DNA from: Flavobacterium tibetense
GTDB taxonomy: Bacteria > Bacteroidota > Bacteroidia > Flavobacteriales > Flavobacteriaceae
Reading direction: 5' to 3'
Length of the DNA stretch: 64,000 nt
NCBI RefSeq assembly: GCF_003293845.1
Contig: NZ_QLST01000009.1
Span: 62,001-126,000 of the forward strand
Below, piece after piece: positions 25,621-34,795 of the stretch. The position numbers and the translations under genes were made by a program. The notes below the pieces were generated by a model that searched no databases, had not been told where the DNA came from, and saw only the letters and a program-made list of their open reading frames with translations. Positions within the stretch are counted from its first letter, which is position 1, and each line of letters opens with the position of its first letter.

Positions 25621-26124
25621 TTACAAATTCGTTTGGTAATTTCCGAAAATGTAGCTCACAAAACTGAACGAATCGTTACTGCTCGAAAAGTTAATATTTA
25701 CAAATCGGATGTTGTGTGTGTAACCAATTAATTCGTCGTTGGCATTTCTTCTTTCCGAAGTGATTACTTCAATAGTTCCTCCGGTTGCTAGCCATTCTTT
25801 AGAAACTGACGGACTCGAAGGTGGAATAGCACTACAAATCGTTGCATTGGTCAAATTCCCTGAATATTTTCTATATAAAACTTGGTTTGTAGTGTTCACT
25901 GGAATTTCTCGAGGCTGGTCTTCTGGTGTAACTTCATTAGTCGTAGCCGAATTTGGAAGTGTAACTAATAGTAATTCTGAACCTTTAATTTTAAAAAGCA
26001 ATTCATTCGTAGTACAGTTTTGAATGTTTTGTGCTTCAAAATCAAATGATTGTAGTGTAATATCACCATCATCGCAAGCGGTAAAGCTCAACGCTAAAAG
26101 AAACAAGCCTATATATCGTTTCAT
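25621..26124 (-). CDS. Putative lipoprotein, unknown function
   Basis: 167 residues from the ATG at 26124. Lipoprotein signal with lipobox (YIGLFLLALSFTAC), followed by DDG, an acidic start as in Bacteroidetes exported lipoproteins. The body is beta-rich (TTNELLFKIKGSELLLVTLP, GTIEVITSERRNANDELIGY, HNIRFVNINF) with two further cysteines (QNCTTNE, ATICSAIPP) that could form a disulfide. No recognised domain. A TAAATTTG box lies 16 bases upstream of the ATG. Confidence 0.75.
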   Translation of the reverse strand: MKRYIGLFLLALSFTACDDGDITLQSFDFEAQNIQNCTTNELLFKIKGSELLLVTLPNSATTNEVTPEDQPREIPVNTTNQVLYRKYSGNLTNATICSAIPPSSPSVSKEWLATGGTIEVITSERRNANDELIGYTHNIRFVNINFSSSNDSFSFVSYIFGNYQTNL

Positions 26125-26139
26125 AGAAAATAATTTTAG

Positions 26140-26147
26140 CAAATTTA
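26140..26147 (-). promoter_or_regulatory. Promoter -7 box for lipoprotein gene
   Basis: Minus-strand TAAATTTG upstream of the ATG at 26124; favours that ATG over the longer frame. Confidence 0.5.
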
Positions 26148-26225
26148 AGCGTTTAATTTTATTTTCAACAAAATGTTTGTTAATTCGTATTTCCTAGTAT
26201 ATTTAAACTTTCAAAATAACGATTT

Positions 26226-27971
26226 ATGAACACACCAACAACCAAAACTAATTACCCTGCTTTATATACTTTAGTGACTGTTTTCTTTTTTTGGGGCTTT
26301 ATCGCTGCTGGAAACAGTATTTTTATTCCGTTTTGTAAGCATTATTTCAGTTTGGATCAATTCCAATCGCAATTGGTTGATTTTGCTTTTTACACGGCGT
26401 ATTATGTAGGTGCTTTGTTGCTTTTTGTATTGGCAAGTGTAAAAAACAAAGATATTATTGGTATTTGGGGCTACAAAAAAAGTATTGTTTATGGTTTGTT
26501 GTTTTCGGCTTTAGGTGCTGGAGCTATGATTTTAGCGGTGGAAGCCAACTGGTATACTGGAATGTTAGCGGGATTATTCATCGTAGCATTAGGATTTTCG
26601 CTACAACAGTCAGCTGCCAATCCGTTTGCAATTTTGTTAGGTGATCCAAAAACAGGAGCTTCTCGTGTAAACTTGGGCGGTGGAATCAATTCTTTTGGAA
26701 CGATGATTGGTCCGTTGTTGGTTGGTTTTGCTTTGTTTGGCACAACGGCTTCGGTTACGGACGAACAAATTAAAGCTTTGGAATTGAACAAAGTGGTGAT
26801 TTTATATATGGCGGTTGGTTTGTTATTTTTGGCAGCAGCAGCCTTATTTTATTTTTCGAAAAAAGTTCCCAAAGGCATTTCAGACGAACCTATAGAAAAA
26901 GCCAACAAAGCTTTGACTACAATGGTAATTATGACCGTTTTATTAGGTATCTTTTTTACCCCTGTTTTTAGCAGTTACAAAAGTGAAGAAGCCACAATTA
27001 TTGAAGAAATAAGCCAAGAAATCACCATTTTAAAGCAAGAAAATCAAACGGATGAAATGTTGCGTATTGTTGCGGTAAAAGAAGCTGAAATTGCTACTTT
27101 AAAAGAACCATTAGAGCAAAGTCGTATGTATTGGTTGACTGGAGCTTTAGGTGTTGTGGTGTTGAGTTTGTTGTTTGCTTATAATTCCGCTAAGAAAAAC
27201 ACTTCGGGTTGGGGTGCTATGCAGTATCCACAATTGATTTTAGGGATGTTGGCCATATTTACATATGTTGGAGTAGAAGTTGCAGTTGGAAGTAATCTAG
27301 GCGATTTATTAGGGCAAGAAGCTTTTGGAAAATTAGCGACTTCAGAAACGGCACCCTATATTTCGATGTATTGGGGAAGTTTGATGATTGGTCGTTGGGC
27401 TGGTGCCATTTCTGTTTTTAATTTAAGTGACCAATGGAAAAAATTAGCTTTAATTGTTGTTCCATTAATTGCTTTCGGTGTTGTGATAGGCGTAAACGAA
27501 GCTTCAGGGAAAAGTATGGAAGCTTTGTATTTTTACGGAGTTTGTGTTTTGGTTCAAATTATTGCGTTCTTCATCAGTAAGGACAAACCAGCACGAACGT
27601 TGTTTGTTTTTGGCGTTTTTGGTATGTTAGCTTTGCTAATTGGCTTATTTACTACTGGAATTGTTGCTATTTATGCTTTCCTTTCGGCTGGTTTGGCTTG
27701 TAGTATTATGTGGCCTTCGATTTTCAGTTTGTCGATTATGGGATTAGGAAAATATACTTCGCAAGGTTCGGCGTTTTTGGTAATGATGATTTTAGGTGGA
27801 GGAATTATTCCGCCATTACAAGGGAAATTAGCGGATATTATTGGAATTCATCAATCGTACATCGTGGGTGTGTTGTGTTTTGCTTATTTGACGTTTTTCG
27901 CTTGGATGGTGAAGCGTTTGTTGCAAAAACAAGGTATTCAAGTAGATGAAGTAGTGGTTGCTGGGCATTAA
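26226..27971 (+). CDS. Sugar MFS transporter, FucP/GluP family, with central insertion
   Basis: 581 residues, inner membrane, proton-coupled sugar uptake. FucP-family marks: [59 protein letters not shown] and, near the end, [20 protein letters not shown]. Ordinary members have about 410-440 residues and 12 helices. This one has ~110 extra residues near 235-340: two hydrophobic helices around a charged, probably coiled-coil stretch ([19 protein letters not shown]). The sugar cannot be predicted. No catabolic genes lie nearby, so it appears to be a stand-alone unit. Confidence 0.9.
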   Translation: MNTPTTKTNYPALYTLVTVFFFWGFIAAGNSIFIPFCKHYFSLDQFQSQLVDFAFYTAYYVGALLLFVLASVKNKDIIGIWGYKKSIVYGLLFSALGAGAMILAVEANWYTGMLAGLFIVALGFSLQQSAANPFAILLGDPKTGASRVNLGGGINSFGTMIGPLLVGFALFGTTASVTDEQIKALELNKVVILYMAVGLLFLAAAALFYFSKKVPKGISDEPIEKANKALTTMVIMTVLLGIFFTPVFSSYKSEEATIIEEISQEITILKQENQTDEMLRIVAVKEAEIATLKEPLEQSRMYWLTGALGVVVLSLLFAYNSAKKNTSGWGAMQYPQLILGMLAIFTYVGVEVAVGSNLGDLLGQEAFGKLATSETAPYISMYWGSLMIGRWAGAISVFNLSDQWKKLALIVVPLIAFGVVIGVNEASGKSMEALYFYGVCVLVQIIAFFISKDKPARTLFVFGVFGMLALLIGLFTTGIVAIYAFLSAGLACSIMWPSIFSLSIMGLGKYTSQGSAFLVMMILGGGIIPPLQGKLADIIGIHQSYIVGVLCFAYLTFFAWMVKRLLQKQGIQVDEVVVAGH

Positions 27972-27986
27972 TTCTAGTAGTTTTCA

Positions 27987-28102
27987 CCACATAGAAACAT
28001 AGGTTTTTTTATAATCAGGCATTTCATTTTTTATAGTTTACATAGCTTTGTGTATTCAATTATTGGACTTTGTATTTCTTTTTGTTCTATGTTTCTATGT
28101 GG
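27987..28102. repeat. Inverted-repeat element with 16-bp perfect arms
   Basis: ccacatagaaacatag (27987-28002) and its exact reverse complement (28087-28102) enclose 84 bases with no gene. The element fills the gap between the sugar transporter and the cysteine desulfurase gene. Confidence 0.85.
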
Positions 28103-28173
28103 TAAAACCTTGACAAAAGTTAAAAGAAATTTCAAAAAATAACTCCTATTTTCCACATTCCACATCACTTTCT

Positions 28174-28181
28174 TATCTTTG
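28174..28181 (+). promoter_or_regulatory. Promoter -7 box for cysteine desulfurase
   Basis: TATCTTTG ends four bases before the ATG at 28186, which predicts a leaderless transcript. Confidence 0.6.
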
Positions 28182-28185
28182 CGGT

Positions 28186-29316
28186 ATGAATGCAATTAGA
28201 AAAGTTTATTTAGACAATGCTGCCACAACTCCTGTAAGAAAAGAAGTGGTTGCCGTTATGAGTGCGGTGCTTTTGGAACATTTTGGTAATCCATCTTCTA
28301 CGCATAGTTTTGGTCGAAGTGCGAAAACCCAATTGGAAACCGCGCGAAAAACGATTGCTAAATTGCTTCATGCTCAAGCTTCTGAAATCCTATTCACATC
28401 AACCGCTACCGAAGCTACCAATTGGATTTTACGCAGTGCTGTGCGAGATTTAGGAGTAAAACGAATCATTACTACCAAAACCGAACATCACGCAACTCTA
28501 CATACAGTTACCGTTTTGGAAAGAGAATTTGGTATAAATGTAACTTTTCTTCCAATAAATGCTGATGGAAGTGTTGCTCTTGCTAGTTTGCCAGAATTAT
28601 TAGAACAACCGATTAAAACTTTGGTTTCGCTAATTCATGTAAATAATGAAACCGGTGAAATTCAAGATATTCAGCACGTAGCGCAATGGTGTCAAACGTA
28701 TGATGCTTATTTTCATTGCGATACAGTACAATCCATCGGGAAAATGCCATTTGATTTGAGCCAACTTCCTGTTGATTTTTTAGTAGCAAGTGCACATAAA
28801 TTCCATGGACCAAAAGGCGTTGGTTTTGCATTTGTTCGTAAAAATATAGTGTTGCAGCCGTTATTGTTTGGTGGCGAACAAGAAAAAGGTTGGCGTGCCG
28901 GAACCGAAGCCGTGCATCAGATTGTTGGAATGGCGGAAGCTTTATCTCTTTCGTATGCCAAATTAGAAGAAGAACAAAACTACATTTCGGAATTAAAACA
29001 ATATGCGATTACGCAATTACAAACTGCTTTTCCAACTGTTAAAGTCATTGGAAAAAATACGTTTTACAATCTTATGAATGTGATTTTACCTTTGGATTCT
29101 TCTAAAACCGCGCTTTTGCTTTTTAATTTAGATATGAAAGGAATTGCAGTTTCTAGAGGAAGTGCTTGTCAAAGTGGCAGCATTAAACCTTCTCACGTTT
29201 TAGCTGAATTTCTTACTAAAGAAGAACAAATTTTACCTAATCTTCGTATTTCTTTTAGCCATTTGAATACGAAAGAAGATGTGGATTATTTGGTTGAGGT
29301 TTTGAAAGAGTTGTAA
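28186..29316 (+). CDS. Cysteine desulfurase (NifS/IscS-like)
   Basis: 376 residues, PLP enzyme that takes sulfur from cysteine for Fe-S clusters or thio-modification of tRNA. Motifs: VYLDNAATTPV at the start, ATEATNWILR, KTEHHATLHT with the PLP-stacking His, NNETGEIQDI, SAHKFHGPKGVGF with the Schiff-base Lys, and the catalytic Cys loop SRGSACQSGSIKPSHVL. The short loop around the Cys fits the group I (IscS/NifS) type rather than SufS. No isc or suf genes nearby, so its acceptor protein is not visible. Confidence 0.94.
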   Translation: MNAIRKVYLDNAATTPVRKEVVAVMSAVLLEHFGNPSSTHSFGRSAKTQLETARKTIAKLLHAQASEILFTSTATEATNWILRSAVRDLGVKRIITTKTEHHATLHTVTVLEREFGINVTFLPINADGSVALASLPELLEQPIKTLVSLIHVNNETGEIQDIQHVAQWCQTYDAYFHCDTVQSIGKMPFDLSQLPVDFLVASAHKFHGPKGVGFAFVRKNIVLQPLLFGGEQEKGWRAGTEAVHQIVGMAEALSLSYAKLEEEQNYISELKQYAITQLQTAFPTVKVIGKNTFYNLMNVILPLDSSKTALLLFNLDMKGIAVSRGSACQSGSIKPSHVLAEFLTKEEQILPNLRISFSHLNTKEDVDYLVEVLKEL

Positions 29317-29343
29317 GCTAACGGATTCAGAAATTGTTTATTA

Positions 29344-30216
29344 TTAGTTTTCTTTCACCTCAAGTGTATAACCAATTCCATGAATATTGGTTAGTTTGAT
29401 GGTTTCATCATCACTAAGTTTTTTGCGCAATTTAGAAATGTAAGTATCTAAACTTCTACCAACAAAAACACCTTGATCTTCCCAAACTTGTTTGGAGAGC
29501 TCTTCTCGTTTGATGATTTTATTTGGATTAGCAACAAAAATCGTTAGTAATTCTACTTCTTTTTTTGAGAGACTAATTTCATTAGTTTCAATAACCAACT
29601 TATTTTCATTAGGATAAAATTGAAATTTGCCTAAAGAAATACAGTTTTTATCAGTTAGTTTAGTTTCAGTTTGTTTCTCTATTCGTTTTTTTGGTAATAG
29701 AATTACAATTACTACCAAACTGAAAATCAAAAGAAGTATCCAAACAACTTGATAGCTTGAAGTAGCAATTTTTTCTAAAAATAACACTTCAATAGTATAA
29801 CATTTTTGAGGTAATATTCTGCCGCTACAGGGAACGATGCTTTTTTCTTCGTTCGGAAATTTTAAATAGCTGTAAGCGACTTCATAATCTTCGCATTGTT
29901 TTACTTCAATTTGGTATTGAGTGGGTAAATTTGTTTTTTTAAAGCTTTCAGCAACAATTACAACTAAACTATCGGGATGAATAGAAAGTGCTCTTTCAAA
30001 TGAAAGTTGGTATTTAAATTCCTCTATTTTTTGAATAGGCAAAATAAGCGAAGTACTGTCTTGGTTACTAAGCAAAAGTTGATTTCCAACATCACGTAAT
30101 GAAATCTTTGCCAAATCAGTATGGTTCTCGTTTCCCTTGTTGGGAATTAATAGCATAATTGCTGCCAATACTGCAACACAAAAACTACCGATAATTAAAA
30201 TTTTTCTCAGTTTCAT
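29344..30216 (-). CDS. Membrane-anchored winged-helix transcriptional regulator with periplasmic domain
   Basis: 290 residues from the ATG at 30216 (an ATG at 30234 is also possible). Order: N-terminal membrane helix (~5-24, ILIIGSFCVAVLAAIMLLI), a ~130-residue periplasmic domain with Cys residues (QCEDYEVAY, VPCSGRILPQKCY), a second helix (~157-174, VVWILLLIFSLVVIVILL), then a cytosolic OmpR/PhoB-type winged helix (~200-288: ISLSKKEVELLTIFVANPNK, REELSKQVWED, GRSLDTYISKLRKKL, NIHGIGYTLEV). This is ToxR/CadC logic with the DNA-binding domain at the C-terminus rather than the N-terminus. It is divergent from the propeller lipoprotein gene and probably controls it. Confidence 0.85.
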   Translation of the reverse strand: MKLRKILIIGSFCVAVLAAIMLLIPNKGNENHTDLAKISLRDVGNQLLLSNQDSTSLILPIQKIEEFKYQLSFERALSIHPDSLVVIVAESFKKTNLPTQYQIEVKQCEDYEVAYSYLKFPNEEKSIVPCSGRILPQKCYTIEVLFLEKIATSSYQVVWILLLIFSLVVIVILLPKKRIEKQTETKLTDKNCISLGKFQFYPNENKLVIETNEISLSKKEVELLTIFVANPNKIIKREELSKQVWEDQGVFVGRSLDTYISKLRKKLSDDETIKLTNIHGIGYTLEVKEN

Positions 30217-30378
30217 AAGTATTGCAAATAACATACAAATTTGTCATTTTTTAAAACCATTGACACTTCTTTTACACTTTTTTTACATTTTTGAGCTTTA
30301 ATTCGTCTAGTTTTACAACAAATTTATTTACAAGTACAACTTTTTAAAGAATTATTTTTTAATACCAAAAGGCTAACT

Positions 30379-31497
30379 ATGAAAAACACTGAAAGATATG
30401 TATTGAATTTAAAAACATGGAGTATAACGTTACTTTCCTCATTCATTTTTATTTCTTGTTCTGGACAAGTTGATAAAAATAAAATCGCTTTAAAATATAA
30501 GATAGAACAAAATAAAGTTCATGAAGATAGCATTAGTGCAAAAGCAGAAACCTTCCCTGAATTTAAAATTAGTCCACATGATAAAGATTACCAAGGGAAT
30601 CAAATAAGTGGTGTTGTAAGAACGGTATTTCAAGATAAAAAAGGAAATTTTTGGTTTGGTACTCAAAATGGTCTTTGCAGAAAAAACCAAAGTGGGTTGG
30701 TTTATTTTGATCTAAAAGGTTTCAACGGTCAAAGTGGAACCATCTATGCCATTCTTGAAGATAAAAATGGAAATATCTGGATTGGTTATGGAGGCGGAAT
30801 TGCAAAATATGATGGAACTTTTTTTACCAATTACCACCAAAAGGATATTCTAACCGTTTCTGGACTTTGGAGTATGATGATGGATAGCAAAGGAATCCTT
30901 TGGTTAGGAACAACACAAGGTGTTTTTACTTTAGAAGGCGATGAATTGGTACCTTTTGCTATTCCTGAAGGTAAAATTGATACATCAAGAGGAGTGAGTA
31001 CAACTAAAATGGTTCATTCCATCATGGAAGATAGCAAAGGCAACATTTGGTTTGCAACCAATGGAGGTGCCTACGTATTTGATGGAAATACGCTAACAAA
31101 TCTTTCAGAAAAATACAATAACCCGTCTAATTTTGTGAATCAAATTATTGAGAGATCAAATGGAAACTATTTAATTTCAACTTCAGACGGACTTTATGAA
31201 TACGATGGAAATTCATTTTACAACCGTACTGAAAAATTATTAGGAAAAAATAGTGGAGTAGGTTGCCTTTTAGAAGACAAATCAGGTACAATTTGGTTTA
31301 CAGCAAATAAGCGTAGCATCTTTAGCTATAAGGGTGAAACATTCCAAAAAAAACAAATCAAAGAAGGGGAGTTTAGTCCATTACCTTTTCAAATTTACGA
31401 AGATCAACAAAACCGACTGTGGTTTGTTGGATTTAAAGGAGCTTATCGTTTAGAAAAAAATACTTTTTTAAATATTACAAGATTTGGTCCTTGGTAG
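30379..31497 (+). CDS. Beta-propeller lipoprotein with two-component-regulator (reg_prop) repeats
   Basis: 372 residues. Membrane-anchoring lipoprotein signal (LLSSFIFISCSGQ). The body holds about seven reg_prop blades, for example KKGNFWFGTQNGLCR, KNGNIWIGYGGGIAKYDG, SKGILWLGTTQGVFTL, SKGNIWFATNGGAYVFDG, KSGTIWFTANKRSIFSYKG and QQNRLWFVGFKGAYRLE. In hybrid two-component sensors such blades form the periplasmic ligand-sensing propeller, but here there is no kinase or membrane helix behind them. Divergent from a membrane-anchored winged-helix regulator and overlapping the frame of the next gene, so the three genes may form one sensing unit. Confidence 0.88.
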   Translation: MKNTERYVLNLKTWSITLLSSFIFISCSGQVDKNKIALKYKIEQNKVHEDSISAKAETFPEFKISPHDKDYQGNQISGVVRTVFQDKKGNFWFGTQNGLCRKNQSGLVYFDLKGFNGQSGTIYAILEDKNGNIWIGYGGGIAKYDGTFFTNYHQKDILTVSGLWSMMMDSKGILWLGTTQGVFTLEGDELVPFAIPEGKIDTSRGVSTTKMVHSIMEDSKGNIWFATNGGAYVFDGNTLTNLSEKYNNPSNFVNQIIERSNGNYLISTSDGLYEYDGNSFYNRTEKLLGKNSGVGCLLEDKSGTIWFTANKRSIFSYKGETFQKKQIKEGEFSPLPFQIYEDQQNRLWFVGFKGAYRLEKNTFLNITRFGPW

Positions 31498-31538
31498 TAA
31501 TTAAGAACGATTTTATTTTAATTTTAAAAATTTTAGTC

Positions 31539-32108
31539 ATGTACAATTATTTAATTTTAGGTTTATTGCAAATTCTATTTAGTTTTAATTCAGAAAACGT
31601 GCCACCTCAGGAAGTTGGTATTGCAACAACAACAGAAAACACAAAGAACACTGAAGTTACTTTTTTTAATGACGACCTTGTGTTTAAAGATGAACTCTAC
31701 ACAGCTATTCTTAGAGTTGATAAACAGCAAAACGAAACGTACCAAATGGATATCCAAATGCATTTAAAAAAGGGAGCGTATTTTGTTTCGCCCAATGCAA
31801 AAGGAAATTTTTCCGGTCGTTTTACGCTTGTGCTGACAGAAAATGATAAATTACAACGAAGTGGAGCAATTATTGAAACACCACTTTCTGTAGAAGAATT
31901 TGATAATCATCCTTTTGTGAATAGTCCGATAAACACGATTCGAGTAACTACCAACTATAAACAATCTTTTGCTGTATTGTCTAAAAAAGATTTTGAAGTT
32001 ACTGGTTATCTTCAGTTTACAATTGAACCTCGTTGTACGCTAGAGAAAGTGCCTTTTGTTCTTTCTTATACCAATGGAAAATTGAGTGTTAGAATGAATG
32101 GATGTTAG
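31539..32108 (+). CDS. Exported protein resembling DsbD N-terminal-type domain
   Basis: 189 residues from the ATG at 31539; the open frame extends upstream to overlap the propeller gene, but the first 16 residues lack homology features. Signal peptide MYNYLILGLLQILFSF. The beta-rich body (DDLVFKDELYTAILRVDKQQ, YQMDIQMHLKKGAYFVSPNA, FSGRFTLVLTENDKL, SKKDFEVTGYLQFTIEPRCT) looks like the immunoglobulin-like N-terminal domain of thiol:disulfide interchange proteins, but only one or two Cys are present. It follows the propeller lipoprotein by ~40 bases. The DsbD link is tentative. Confidence 0.6.
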   Translation: MYNYLILGLLQILFSFNSENVPPQEVGIATTTENTKNTEVTFFNDDLVFKDELYTAILRVDKQQNETYQMDIQMHLKKGAYFVSPNAKGNFSGRFTLVLTENDKLQRSGAIIETPLSVEEFDNHPFVNSPINTIRVTTNYKQSFAVLSKKDFEVTGYLQFTIEPRCTLEKVPFVLSYTNGKLSVRMNGC

Positions 32109-32175
32109 TTTTTGGGATTGGATTATAGCGTTTTTCGGCTTTAAGAAGTGGCGGTCAACCAAGACCAAGTCTTTA

Positions 32176-32256
32176 AAATATAACAAAACATTCCATTCAG
32201 CAGCGGAGCATTTTGAAATTTGATTGAAATATGCGAATAGATTTATGGGTGAGCGG
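32176..32256 (+). repeat. 81-bp cassette-type repeat, copy 1
   Basis: Starts aaatataacaaaacattcca and ends gtgagcgg. It has the same length as copy 2 (32812-32892) and about 69 of 81 positions are identical. It lies directly downstream of the 3' end of the accessory gene at 32286. Confidence 0.85.
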
Positions 32257-32285
32257 GGAACCATCTACTCGATTAGCAGCTGACT

Positions 32286-32715
32286 TTAATTCTCCATTCT
32301 TAAACCAACAATAATTCCACCATCATCAAATCCATTTTCGTATTTATGGAATAGTATAATTGTTTTTTTAGGTAATTTTATTTGTTTGTTTTCAACAAGG
32401 TTACATAAAGTTTTGTCTATTTTATCTTCACTTTCTAAACCAAAGACATCAAGAACCAACAAATCTTTTTCACGTTTGTTAAAGAAACATTCATAAGAAT
32501 CTTTTTCGGGATTAGAATCAATTATAAAAATTGTGATATCAGCTAGTAAATCTAAATCACTATCTGAATAATCTTCAAAAGTATTGATTTGATAGTTTTT
32601 TATTTCGTTTTCAGTTAATTGCTTAGAGCATTTATACTTATTATACACTTTTGGAATTTTGACCGCAACTTGTTAAAATTGAAAATAGAAAAATAGAAAA
32701 AATAATATGTTTCAT
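32286..32715 (-). pseudogene. Frameshifted lipoprotein gene
   Basis: Two frames together make one plausible protein. An ATG at 32715 encodes a lipoprotein signal (MKHIIFSIFLFSILTSCGQ, then NSKSV) that runs into TAA. The remaining ~119 residues continue one base out of frame as (V)YNKYKCSKQLTENEIKNYQ onward, with GGIIVGLRMEN at the end, and have no ATG of their own. The total span is 430 bases, one more than a multiple of three, so a single inserted base in the region 32640-32660 would explain it. The body is acidic and unknown. It may be a real pseudogene or a sequencing error. Confidence 0.7.
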
Positions 32716-32811
32716 ATTTAATTTGATAATATATTTATTTTTCGAATCAAGCTTGCTGCAAACATTATGTGTCAAGCTTTCATTGACGTTGAGTCAGTAT
32801 TAAAACATTAC

Positions 32812-32892
32812 AAATATAACAAAACATTCCATTGAGCAGCGGAGCGTTTTAAAATTTGGTTGAAACACGCGAAAGGATTCGCGAGTGAGCGG
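32812..32892 (+). repeat. 81-bp cassette-type repeat, copy 2
   Basis: Equal in length to copy 1 with about 85% identity. It contains a perfect hairpin, cgcgaa-agga-ttcgcg. It sits four bases from the 3' end of the DUF2971 gene, the same relative position as copy 1 to its gene. Confidence 0.85.
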
Positions 32893-32896
32893 TGCT

Positions 32897-33760
32897 TTAT
32901 TTCAATTCAAGATTTGAATCGAAAATATCAAATTTAATATCAAATTTTCTTATAATTTCATTTATATTTTCTTTTGTCCAGTTTGTTGATTTTGGATGAT
33001 GAACTATTTCAAAGTTATATTTTTCAAAGTTTTCTAATTCAACTTTAGTCCCTAGTTTATTGTAAATAGAATTATGTAAATTTTCAATATGACTTCTAGA
33101 TATATTTGGTTTATAATTAACTGGTGGTATTTCTCTTTCTTTTTCTCTTGCAATTATTCTAAATTCATTTTCATGTTTGAAACTTATATCTTTTAAAAAT
33201 ACACTATCCAACAAGTTATTTACATGTTCCACAATATTACTCTTATCTTGAAAGTTTAGATAATTAACTGGTGAACAAATTAATTCCTTAGTTGTTCCAT
33301 CAGTTTTATATCCATTTTCTAAAATATTCTTTTTGAAATCAGAGTATTTAATTCTAATTGCTAAACTTTTTGGATCACTATACAAATTCCACATTGCAAC
33401 AGATTCAGTTTGTTTTTTTCCGATTACCCAACAACTAGCAAAGTTAAGTCGTTGTATTTTTTTTAACTCATCTTCTATTTTATTCATTTCACCACCTAAA
33501 GTATCAATAGTCATATATGTTCTCATTTTTTCAAACATTGGATGATTATCAAGTTCTTTTTTGTGATTTTGATATAGAAGATGAATTGGTGATATTCCTT
33601 CTCTTTTATCTTCGAATTTGTCAAGTCGAGTTAAATGAAAAGATTTTGATATTATAAAAGACAAGAACTTATGTAAATCTAAATATTTCCATAAATAATC
33701 ATCATCTGAAATGACCTTGTCATTAATAAATTGTATGTTTTTTTCGATTTCGTCTTTCAT
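32897..33760 (-). CDS. DUF2971 domain-containing protein
   Basis: 287 residues, cytosolic. DUF2971 pattern: YLWKYLDLHKFLSFIISKSF, HLTRLDKFEDKREG, FASCWVIGKKQTESVAMWNL (the W-x-x-Y/G-x-E-S-x-A-M-W core), SLAIRIKYSDF, then a C-terminal FKHENEFRIIAREKE. The family is widespread on mobile and defence-associated DNA but has no proven activity. The gene is bracketed by the 81-bp repeat at its 3' side and a GGCTTTAAGAAGT word at its 5' side (33774 onward), like a gene cassette. Confidence 0.88.
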   Translation of the reverse strand: MKDEIEKNIQFINDKVISDDDYLWKYLDLHKFLSFIISKSFHLTRLDKFEDKREGISPIHLLYQNHKKELDNHPMFEKMRTYMTIDTLGGEMNKIEDELKKIQRLNFASCWVIGKKQTESVAMWNLYSDPKSLAIRIKYSDFKKNILENGYKTDGTTKELICSPVNYLNFQDKSNIVEHVNNLLDSVFLKDISFKHENEFRIIAREKEREIPPVNYKPNISRSHIENLHNSIYNKLGTKVELENFEKYNFEIVHHPKSTNWTKENINEIIRKFDIKFDIFDSNLELK

Positions 33761-33773
33761 TTTAAGCTTATTG

Positions 33774-33810
33774 CTAACGTTTACGGGCTTTAAGAAGTTG
33801 GGGATTTTTA
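33774..33810 (+). repeat. Cassette-boundary word (taacgttt...ggctttaagaagt)
   Basis: gctaacgtttacgggctttaa followed by gaagttgggg, upstream of the DUF2971 gene. Related words occur at 32126-32153 (tagcgtttttcggctttaag...) and 34835-34865 (taacatttcgcggcttta...). Confidence 0.6.
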
Positions 33811-33913
33811 AGCAAGAAACTTTCGATTAAACACCGAACTCAAAGGTATAAAATTAATTTTAAATTTAGCCAAAACAACAATCTTGCAAAACCTGAGTAA
33901 GTGGTTGTATTTA

Positions 33914-34795
33914 TTAGGAATTCTGAATTACAAACTTTGTGTTTTCAAATTTTTTGTTTTCTAAATCTTGCTTTTTTATTCCGAAATATATTCCGCCATT
34001 TGCCCCAAACTTATGGAATTCGGGGATTTCATCTAACATATCAACTTGAAGTAATAGAATAATTTCTTTTTCGTTTTTTTGAATTTCAGTTTTCTTTTCT
34101 TCGCTTACTTGATTTTCAATATTGCAGTTTTGATATGCCCACCAATAACTTACGTCACCTTGAACCGCATTTGCATTACCCAATATTTGATGCCCTATAT
34201 CCTGATTAGCACCAGTTATTTCACAAATTAATTCGTTTGCTTCAAAAAGTAGATTTTCATCTTCATCGCTAAAACCATTTTCAATAATTTGATAATTTTG
34301 ATATGAAGGCAATGAATAATGTTCATTAAATTCAATTCCACATTCTTTAAATTTGGCAAACTCATTATAATTTATTGGGTAGTCTTGAGTTTTTAAATCC
34401 ATAAAACTTTCATCAAAATATAAAACTTTATGGATTTTATCAAAAGGTTCAAATTGATAATCAGTTTGATTTGTTGAGAAGAAAAAATATAAAATTCCTT
34501 TTTTAGGTAATTTATTTTCGATATCAAATTTTATCTCTTCTAAATTTATTTGTCCAATAAATGCAAAAGGAAAACCATTTAAACTTGGCCATTGAGCACC
34601 TTTTGGCATATCTGGTAATCCACCAAATTTAGACTTTCCAATTTTTATTTTTTCTTTAGGTATTTTTGTTTTTATTGAAATAGAAGGTTTAAGCAGCCTT
34701 ATTATTATATTAAATTCAACTTCCCAATTTAATCTTTTTAATTGCTTTTTGACTTTTTTATTTAAGTTTTTATCTCGAAAGATATTCAAATTCAT
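33914..34795 (-). CDS. YwqG/DUF1963 family protein
   Basis: 293 residues. Core of the YwqG fold: KSKFGGLPDMPKGAQWP (the G-G-x-P-x-x-P-x-x-x-x-W-P motif), FAFIGQINLEEI, PKKGILYFFF, and ILGNANAVQGDVSYWWAYQN followed by KEIILLLQVD and FGANGGIYFGIKKQDL. DUF1963 proteins have been proposed as immunity proteins in contact-dependent toxin systems; no toxin is visible here. Another lone accessory gene with a cassette-type boundary word upstream. Confidence 0.88.
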   Translation of the reverse strand: MNLNIFRDKNLNKKVKKQLKRLNWEVEFNIIIRLLKPSISIKTKIPKEKIKIGKSKFGGLPDMPKGAQWPSLNGFPFAFIGQINLEEIKFDIENKLPKKGILYFFFSTNQTDYQFEPFDKIHKVLYFDESFMDLKTQDYPINYNEFAKFKECGIEFNEHYSLPSYQNYQIIENGFSDEDENLLFEANELICEITGANQDIGHQILGNANAVQGDVSYWWAYQNCNIENQVSEEKKTEIQKNEKEIILLLQVDMLDEIPEFHKFGANGGIYFGIKKQDLENKKFENTKFVIQNS

